From Heloderma charlesbogerti (Eukaryota > Chordata > Lepidosauria > Squamata > Helodermatidae), in NCBI GenBank assembly GCA_026122225.1, contig JANEZZ010000739.1, positions 310,001 to 374,000 on the forward strand: a DNA stretch of 64,000 nt. The letters run 5' to 3'. Shown here piece after piece: positions 56,219 through 64,000 of this stretch (its first letter is position 1; each line of letters starts with the position of its first letter). The notes under the pieces are model-generated. The model was not told the DNA's origin and made no database searches. It saw nothing but the letters and a program-made list of their open reading frames with translations. Both the position numbers and the translations under genes were made by a program.

Positions 56219-56691
56219 TAGTTCCCACCTTGCCCTCCATCACTGCCCTCGTTGCCCTCCGTATGTCAAAGGACAACTTTTGCAGTGGGGAGCCTTTTCT
56301 TTCATTGAAGGCTTCCCATGCAATTTTAGATAGAAAAAGCTTCCCATCTCAGAAATTTGCCCTCCACACATGGAGGGCAACGAAGCTGGCAACACAGGAG
56401 GGCGAAGCTAGCATGCTCTCCCCCAGTAAACGCTAAAGCAGAAGGCCTGAATAGGACCATTTGCATACCATTAGTGGCTAGGGATAAGGTTTTGAACCAG
56501 TTTGTGTTCCTTTTTTCAAATCCAGTGTCTGAATAAAAATATATTAGATACTGAAGTGTCTGAATAAAAATATATTAGGATTTAATAATAAAGATTTAAA
56601 AATAAGGATTTCAAGGTCAGAAGTCATCCTTAATTTTCAATTAAGCAGGAACTGTGCGGATTTTGTTTTGTGTGTTTTTAAGTCATTTCAG

Positions 56692-57100
56692 GCGCAATGC
56701 TATGGCCACTAGTAAGCAGCTAGACGGCCATAGGATAGGTCGGTTCCTGGGAACCAACCTCGGATCCCATGCTCCAAGGTCGGTTCCTGGAGAACTGACC
56801 TCCACCCTCTCGCTCCATGCTCGTAAGGGCAGCGTGGAGCAACCAAAACAGGGCATTTCTGGGGGCCAGCGAGGGTGGGGAAGTTGGAAATGCCAGTATG
56901 ACACATCCTATGTGTAGTTCGGCCGACGCTTCCCGTGCTCCGAGGTCCTGCAGCTAGACAACTGAAATCAGCTGTCTAGCAGCGAAAGCAGGGTGGGGGG
57001 AGCAAGGAGGAGATCTGCTCCTCACCACTCCTCCTACTGTGCACTGGATAGGCGGTCACCCCTGGGGTAGGAAGCGACCATTGATCCACATAGGATTGCT
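56692..57100. mobile_element. Structured MITE, copy 2, reverse of copy 1
   Basis: The order is inverted relative to 15805-16235: agctagacggccataggata, then cagctgtctagcagcgaaag, then cataggattgctccc. Inner stems are kept. Confidence 0.55.
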
Positions 57101-57129
57101 CCCACCAACCTGCTTTGTATATAACAACA

Positions 57130-57360
57130 GCCCAGAGTACAGGTTGAGTATGGGCTGAATTCACAAACCAAGAGAGTTCACAACCCAACAACAAACAACC
57201 TAAAACAAACCATGGGTTCTTTTCCTGGGTGGTTCGCTGTTAACAACCCATAGTTAAGCCATAGCGCAGGGTTTACACGTAACAATAACCCACAATTCAA
57301 CAATAACCTATGATTCAGTCCATATTCTGGATTGTCATTATGTGCGAACCAAGCTGTTAG
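57130..57360. repeat. Dispersed AACCCA-rich element
   Basis: Contains repeated aacaacccatagttaagcca and caataacctatgattcag motifs and ends tgtgcgaaccaagctg. It resembles the inner block at 49815-50065. Confidence 0.35.
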
Positions 57361-58289
57361 ATGCTAATATTTTACATTAATATAAAATATGTGAATAATG
57401 GTAGTTTTCTTCCCATAGGAGGAATGGCATCCATAGTTCTAATAAGAAAAAAAATAGAAATCAAGATTAATAGTGCAGTGTGTTGTGCTGTGCCTGACAA
57501 TCAGTTGGACTGCATATTCCGTACATGGTCCAGCGAGCCAGATCGCATGATGTGGGAGATAAACCAAATAAATATATAAAATTGAAATAAGTACAGAAAA
57601 TAAAAATACATTTCCCAGGGGTGCCAACAGGATTTTATGGGCCCATATCCATTTCCCCAGTTTAGGAAGGCTTGGAGCTGTTGCTTCAGCACTGCAGTGC
57701 TTCCTCTGAGACTCAGAACTTATATAGGAGCAGGAAGCTCCACCACTTCCTGGCTCTCGGGCAGGCCCTGATCTAGGCAAGTGTTTACACATACTTCTCT
57801 CTCCTGTGTAGACTTACATGCAGCTACCTGGGCACTTTGCCAGCATCCCTCAACCCCCTGCCTGATTTGCCATCTCTTATGCTCCAGTGGCCCTGAGGTG
57901 ATGAGAAGGGAGATAAGAGCCAGCCAAGGTTCCAGGTAACCAATGTGGAGACCACCAGTCCTGGGGCATGGAGGTCCAGCTCTGATGGTTCCTCAGGGTT
58001 GCTGGTGGTGCAAGGATATGCTGGTGGGTTCTGCTTCCCCTCCTTTGAGGAGATTCCAGGTATGGGCAGGGCTGAACCTTGACAGCCCAGTACACTGTAT
58101 ATGGATTGGGCCCACCACCCCACCCACATTCTGTTGTCAAGAACTGCTGCTTACATACATATATTATGTAGTTATAGAATTGCAATTTACCAGTATGGAT
58201 GGTTATTTTGAAACCCCATTACTGATACAAGAATGCCTGTCATAAGATGCCCCCTGTCATCTAGTATTCAATGTACTGCCTGTGAACAT

Positions 58290-58455
58290 GGAAGTTTCAT
58301 TTATCCATCACGGTTCATATCTGCCAGAGCTCCTCCCCTCCATGAAATTTGTCTAATGCCTTTCTAAAGCCATCAGAGCCAATGGCCATCACACCTGGTG
58401 GCAACAAATTGCATGATAGCATTATGTGAAGAAGGACTTTATTTTGTCTGTCTTC
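58290..58455 (-). mobile_element. CR1-like LINE 3' region, minus strand
   Basis: Reverse complement of 15480-15600: tgcctttctaaagccatcag, then ggtggcaacaaattgcatga, then gaagaaggactttattttg. Confidence 0.6.
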
Positions 58456-58739
58456 TGCTACTCTGCCCATCCAATTCAAGGATTGACCCCAGGTTTGAGG
58501 CAGACACCCCTTCAGAAGAAGGCGTGGCATGAGCGAAGAGTAGTCAGTCAGGCTCTACCTATAAAAGAAAATCACAGCAATGGAGCTCCATTGAACCACC
58601 CAAGGCCATTTAAAGAATCAGGTGCAGAGGACTCCCTAGCCCAAACCCCTGCAACAGACTGGAAAATTAAGACACTAACTCACCAGAGCAGTTCAAGTGC
58701 CCTCCCCACCCAAGACAGACAGAGCTGTTTCTCTCTAGC

Positions 58740-58822
58740 ACAAAGCTGGGCAACTTGTGGTCATCCAGATGTTTTGGCCTACAACTTCCATCAGATCTAG
58801 CCAATATAGCCAATGGTGAGCG
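58740..58822. repeat. Truncated family A MITE
   Basis: Left half only: gctgggcaacttgtggtcat and cctacaacttccatcagatc. Confidence 0.55.
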
Positions 58823-58961
58823 GATATGTGAGGGAACGGTGTAAAAGCCGGAACGGAACAGCTGGAACGGCCCCTATATTTTTTTTTTAACCATGCCAAA
58901 CACTATGGCATGTGTTAGAGACACCTGAGAACACTATTTTAGGAGAGAAAACCTTGAAAAT

Positions 58962-58990
58962 TATATTATTATTATTATTATTATTATTAA
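58962..58990. repeat. (TTA)n microsatellite
   Basis: About nine TTA units. Confidence 0.9.
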
Positions 58991-59029
58991 CCCGTTCATT
59001 CCCAGAACACTTCCGGAACAGTGCAGAAT

Positions 59030-61380
59030 GTCCCAGAGCAGCTGCTTCCAAATGAGCCAAATCAACCAAATTCACCAGTCACACATGACTGACTGTATGG
59101 GAGGGATGCAATAATTCACAAAATTTCCACAGAAACCACAGTTGGATAACAGTTCCAGGCCAGAGTCGACATTCTCAAAAAACGGCCCAGAATGGCAACT
59201 GCCACATGAGCTAACTCAACCAAATTCTCCAGTCACACATAATTACACAGGAGGCATGCAATAAGCCACAAAACATCCACAGAAACCACATGTGGATACC
59301 CATTCTGGGCAATAATCCATATTCTGGAAAATAACCCAAGTGAGCAACTTCCAAGTGAGCCAAATAACCAAATTTCTCAGCCAGACTTAACTGCATGGGA
59401 GTGATGTAATAAGCTACAAACCTGCCATAAAACCATGTTCCAGGCAACAGTCTGTATTTTGTAAAATGGCCTGGAATGGGAACTTCCAAGTGAGACAAAT
59501 CAGCCAAAATCACCAGGCACACATGCCTAGATAGGAGTGATATAATAAAACATAAAGGAACACTACCACTCAATATTAGAATTAAAAGCCATCTTTAATG
59601 GATATTATAATAACATAACAGAATCAATCCTACCTCAAACATTACCGATGTGTGTCTTCAGCTTTTAGTCCTACCAAGTAACATTTGACAACAAATTAAA
59701 TTTGTCTATTGTTAAACCAGTGTAATTTATATTCAATTATTTTCTAAAAGCCTGCTGGCGTAAGACCAGAGTTGAAGCTATCTCATGTTTCCTCAAGGTC
59801 CACAAATCCAGGAAACTGGAGGCTAAGTCTGGTGCCTTAACTGATGTGCCCCATGGTCAGTGATGCTGTTATACAATTTCATGAGTTCTTCTTGCTAACA
59901 ACTTACTCTCCATGCATCCACGTTTCTCCTAGGCCTTTCAGGCCCAAATCCACATGAGGAGGATAGAGTGTCTGGGACCAGCAAAGATGCCCCATGTTGT
60001 TCTGGTCCTGTGTTGCCTTATGAAGCATCTGTGCTTTACTCTGTTCTTAGAGGAATTCTCCTGTGAGTTGAGCCAGGCCTGTTTGTTAGTTACATCAGTA
60101 GCTGGCAGGGTGGGTCAAAAATGAGAGGGAGACCTCTTCTAGCAGTAACACTAGAATGCTTCATAAAGCAGTATAGGATGAGGACAACATGGGGCATCTT
60201 TGCTGACCAAGGAAAAGTGTGGGTGCATGAAATGAAATGGGCATATACAGAGTGTGAATGCATGTTCAGTGTAATGTGAATATCGTGTGAAATATGATCT
60301 TTGCCTATCCTTTCCCCAACACACAGAAAATAAGAGCGAAGATTGGGGCCTTTGTACTTCATTTCTGATTTCAGAAAGGTGGTGTGAGGTCCTGATCCTT
60401 CTTCTCCCCACATCTGTGCATTCCATCCCCACTCCTTCCAAATTATCTGAGCGTCAAACTCCATGTTACGGTAAAGATGTAGCTAGGTGTTTTTTTCTTG
60501 TTTACTCAAAAGTAAGCTCATGGGATCAGGACCCTAGACTGGTGGGTAGGGGGCTTTAACCCTTTTCCCTATGCCAGCAATTTACATTACAACTGCATGC
60601 CTTTTTGGTAATGTAAATGGAAGGCATGGGTAGGGATGTATGCATTTTCTTAAATCTGTCTGTGTTTCACAGATTGTCAGGAATCCTTTGTTTTGTTGTG
60701 CACTCATTGACAGAATTGGATCTTTTCTACAAGAATTTCATTCATTTACAAATGTACATTAGTGCATGTGCACATTTGCACAAATCCCCCACAAAAGTAA
60801 AAAAAAAAAAAAGACTGTAAGTCTGGTTATTGGAACATTGTTTTTGTGGAGGTTTTATGGCTCATTGCATCATTCCCATCCAGTTATGTGTGACAGTGAA
60901 TTGGGTGGATTTGGCTTATTTGAAGTTGCCTTTCTGGGCCATTTTCCAGAATACGGACTATTGCCTGGAATGGATACTGGAACATGGTTTCTGTGGAAGT
61001 TTTGTGGCTTAATGCATCCATCCCATGTAGTTACATGTGACGGGAGATTTGGGTTGATGAGTTTGGTTCATCTGGCTCACTTGGAAGTTGCCATTCCGGA
61101 CCATTTTTCTGGAATATGGACTATTGCCCAGAGCAGGTACTGGAACATGGTTTCTGTGAACGTTTTGTGGCTCATTGCATCCCTCCCATGCAGTTATGTG
61201 AGTTTGGCTGGCTTGGTTCACTTGCAAGTTGCCATCCCAGGCAACTCTCCAGAATACAGATGACTGCCTGGAACGGGTATCTGAATTTGGTTCTGTGGAT
61301 GTTTTGTGGCCCATTGAATCCTTCCCATGTAAGCTATGTGTGACTGGTGAGTTTGGTTGATGTGGCTCACTTGGAAGTTG
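59030..61380. mobile_element. 2.35-kb inverted structure with tandem-repeat arms
   Basis: The left arm (59030-59570) has four units of about 135-155 bp marked by cttccaagtgagccaaat-type blocks. The right arm (60835-61380) has four units marked by the complement (ggctcacttggaagttgcc), spaced 161, 140 and 150 bp. Units share acagaaaccacatgtgg / catggtttctgtgg. The spacer (59571-60834) has no coding capacity and contains its own hairpin. Probably a large foldback element, now diverged, with a minus-strand BovB piece directly at its right end. Confidence 0.6.
59976..60211. repeat. Internal long inverted repeat
   Basis: accagcaaagatgccccatg (left) and catggggcatctttgctgac (right), continuing through gaagcat / atgcttc. 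The arms are about 60-90 bp at roughly three-quarters identity around a central spacer. Confidence 0.65.
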
Positions 61381-61805
61381 ATTGAAGAATGTTCAATCCT
61401 GCCATCTCATGTTTGACCACCTCCAACTTACCTTGATTCATTGATCTGACATTCCAGGTTCCTAAACAAAACTGTTCTTTACAGCATCGGATTTTCTTTT
61501 CATCACCAGACACATCCACAGCTGAGTGTCCTTTCGGCTTTGGCCCAGCCGCTTCACTCTTTCTGGCGCTACTTGGAAATACCCTCTGCTCTTCCCCAGT
61601 AGTATATTGGACACCTTCCGACCTGAGGGGCTCATCTTCCGGCGTCATCTCTTTTAGCCTTGTGATACGTTCCATGGGGTTTTCTCGGCAAGGATACTGG
61701 AGTGGGTTGCCATGTCCTTCTCCAGTGGACCACATTTCGTCAGAACTCTCCGCCATGACCTGTCCGTCTTGGGTGGCCCTGCACCGCATAGCTTATGGCT
61801 TCACT
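61381..61805 (-). mobile_element. BovB LINE 5' part of ORF, minus strand
   Basis: Read on the minus strand: MVHGE-like leader, STGEGHGNPLQYPCRENPME, then KIRCCKEQFCLGTWNVRSMN and QGKLEVVKHEMAGLNI. The last is the start of the endonuclease domain (GTWNVRS). It breaks off before the catalytic core. Confidence 0.8.
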
Positions 61806-61879
61806 GAGTTACACAAGCCCCTTCGCCACAACAAGGCAGTGATCCATGAAGGGAGGGAGTAACATTAGAATCCTTCGAA

Positions 61880-62450
61880 GAACTCTGTTTCCCAGCGTGC
61901 TAAGCTCCTCGGGCGCCGAGCTTATGCTGTCACGGCCTCGTCGCTCGGCCTGTCAGTCAGAAGGTAGGTTCGGTTTTCGCGCGAAAAAAGAAAAGAAAAG
62001 AAAAGAAGAAGCGGGTTGCCAGGGGACGGAGAGACGTTGAGGCTCGCGCAGGTAATTATTCTCCCGCGCGCGCCCCCTCCCTCCCGCGAAGGGGCTGCTG
62101 GGGGTACCTTCGCGACAGAGGGGGAAGGGAACGGGGGACAATTTTGGCGGGAATCCTCCCTTCTGCTGTGGAGCGCGAGGCAAAACAAATCCTCTGCTGG
62201 AGGGGGAGGGGGAGGGGGGAATGGCGGGAACGTAGCAACCCCCCCCCGCCATACTCACCTGTTCTTGATGGCGCCCCTCCCCCCTTTCTTCTTTGCACCC
62301 AAGCGAGAGGCCCTCGGGCATTGTCACCTTGGCTTTTTCTTCCCCCGCAAAGGTGGAAGTGAGTGTTTGCGAGGGCAGGCAGGCAGGCAGGCTGGCAGGA
62401 AGGCCTCGCCGTTAATCTCCTCAGCTTCTGTCAGTTTATGGTTGCCTTTT
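61880..62450. promoter_or_regulatory. CpG island, promoter of an unseen gene
   Basis: CpG-dense with cgcgcgaaaa and ctcccgcgcgcgccc. A tttcccagcgtgc block at 61889 resembles the ZNF143 site. Plus-strand donors are at 61965 (AGAAG|GTAGGT) and 62051 (GCGCAG|GTAATT). No coding exon follows within the window, so the gene probably continues to the right. Confidence 0.5.
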
Positions 62451-62479
62451 AATGGCATAAGGCTTAGTTGGGTTTGATT

Positions 62480-62800
62480 TATCTGGGTTCGCCACTATCA
62501 GTGTGCGTGGCATTTCACAGGGTGGCAACCAAAAAGGCAAGGTTCCTGCCCCGAAGAGCTTACAGTGAAGCATTTGACTGAGGAAAGGCCACAGAGGGAA
62601 GGGAAGGGAAGAGGATGGAGGCGAGGCTAAAGGGGGGAAGAGTACATATTCAGTTCACGAATAGTTGCCAGAGCGTAGCCGTGTTAATCTGTTGTAGCAA
62701 AAACAACAAATGCAATCTGATGAAGTGGACTGTAGTCCACGAAAACGTCTGTCGATAAATGACTTTAAGGTGCCTCACGGCTCTTTGTTGAGTTCACCAA
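62480..62800. repeat. Two unclassified dispersed repeats
   Basis: 62480-62640 carries ccccgaagagcttacagtga, matching 51765-51900 (ccccaaggagcttacagtca). 62660-62800 carries gccgtgttaatctgttgtag and tgaagtggactgtagtccac. Neither encodes protein. Confidence 0.5.
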
Positions 62801-64000
62801 TAGGTAGGGGATGAGGTCTAAGGGACTGCTTTTCTCCGCTTTGTATTTTATGATGTTGTTTTTCACTGAGTATTATGGAAGCTGTCCTGATACACTTTTA
62901 TTTGACAGGTGGGATGTAAGTGTATCAATGCAACTGTGCCCATCATTTTGTGGGGTATGTGGTTCTTGAGAAGGGACTTGAAAGAGGAGCGGCAGTATTG
63001 CAAAGGTGTTCAGGGAGGCATTTCTAGGTTTATTTGATGGTTAAGCTCGTTCTTTATTGTGTTTTGTGGGTGTTTCTTTAATTTTTTGCATTTCCCAACG
63101 CCGGTGAAATAAACCAAAATGACTGGTGGCCCCTGTTCACAAACAGCTGTCATTCAAATTTACATCAGCTAGAATGTTGTTTTGGTTTTTTAAGTTGAGA
63201 AATTATAAAGTGTAACAACTATAAATAATAGGAAGAATAAAACAAATAGCATGGAACCAAATTTATTTATTTTGGAGCATTTTCATGCATGATGCAAAAG
63301 AGCACCTTTTGAATCACTCTTGTGCATGTGCTACTTTGCATGTAATCTACTATGGGATAGAAACAGGGAGAAAGCCATTTGAAAATCAAGCTTCCAAAAT
63401 GCCCGTTATAACTAGTGGATAGGGTATGGAGGGAAGACATATATATATCAAGGAAGCCTTTGGATTTAGGGCATCTTTGTGCTCTGCCCGCAGGGATGCC
63501 CTGCAGGATTCCGGTCATTCTGCGTAGTGCAGTTTTTGCCCTCTCTGCAGTATTACATTTCCAAGTGTAATACTTTGCTCTTCGTACCACCACAGGAATG
63601 AGTGGCAACATTTGCTTATATGAAAGAAAGTAAAGGGGTGCAGTCAGGATATTATTGTGATGAGGGTTTAACCCTGTTCTTGGTAGTCCAAGCAAGTCTA
63701 GGCACTAAGAATCAAATCTGCCCTTACATCTGCATAGCTATATCTTGGATCTCATTTCTTGGTCACAATACAGAATGCTGGAAACTAGGTAGCGTCATAG
63801 GCATCTATTGAGAAAGGTAGAGATCCTGCCTACACCTTTAACAGTTAGGAAGAAAAGGGAATTTGGGCAGATGAAGCTTGTTTTGCAATTGTGAGGAGCA
63901 ACTGCTCCTGCTGAAGTTCCCTCTTTGACACAGCTATTAAAAACTAAAGGCACAGGAGCCCTGTCCTCCTTTCTATCAGATGGCATCTGTAGTGATGAGC
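62801..64000. other. Gene-free right end
   Basis: Unique AT-rich DNA, probably first intron of the gene begun at the CpG island. No exon was recognised. Confidence 0.4.

Overview
The window is nuclear DNA of a vertebrate, most likely a squamate reptile (lizard or snake). The reasons are interspersed repeats rather than compact genes: RTE/BovB LINE pieces, CR1-like, L2-like and Vingi-like LINE pieces, tRNA-derived SINEs, very many short palindromic hAT-like MITEs, plus SCAN-domain genes that still carry the N-terminal half of the ancestral retrotransposon capsid. No bacterial or phage feature is present. The species assignment is inference from these families.

Four multi-exon protein genes can be modelled with GT-AG introns and matching phases. 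From left to right: (1) plus strand 7232-12402, SCAN + diverged KRAB-like exon + two C2H2 fingers (483 aa), with decayed finger relics after the stop; (2) plus strand 22912-27654, SCAN + seven C2H2 fingers (606 aa); (3) minus strand 42652-36402 (perhaps to 33062), SCAN + four tandem Myb/SANT-like domains and no zinc fingers (about 1035 aa); (4) plus strand 51493-54930, a SWIM-finger protein resembling ZSWIM9 (539 aa). Genes 1-3 are paralogues. Each has an N-terminal exon with a sumoylation-type motif, a capsid-like half and a SCAN domain, ending in phase 0; a short linker exon running from phase 0 to phase 1; and a phase-1 effector exon that differs between the genes.

Three GC/CpG-rich stretches (about 44840-45520, 46290-46620 and 61880-62450) are the likely promoters. 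The first two lie between the divergent SCAN-SANT gene and the ZSWIM9-like gene. The third probably starts a gene that leaves the window on the right.

The rest is repeat-filled intron and intergenic DNA. Two structures stand out. One is an 865-bp foldback element (43638-44502) with 33-bp terminal inverted repeats, a central hairpin and 15 head-to-tail copies of a 28-bp unit. The other is a 2.35-kb inverted structure (59030-61380) whose arms are each built of four units of about 135-160 bp in opposite orientation, with a second hairpin inside. Stretches 1-7231, 12403-22911, 27655-33061, 55900-58740 and 62500-64000 show only repeats or nothing recognisable.
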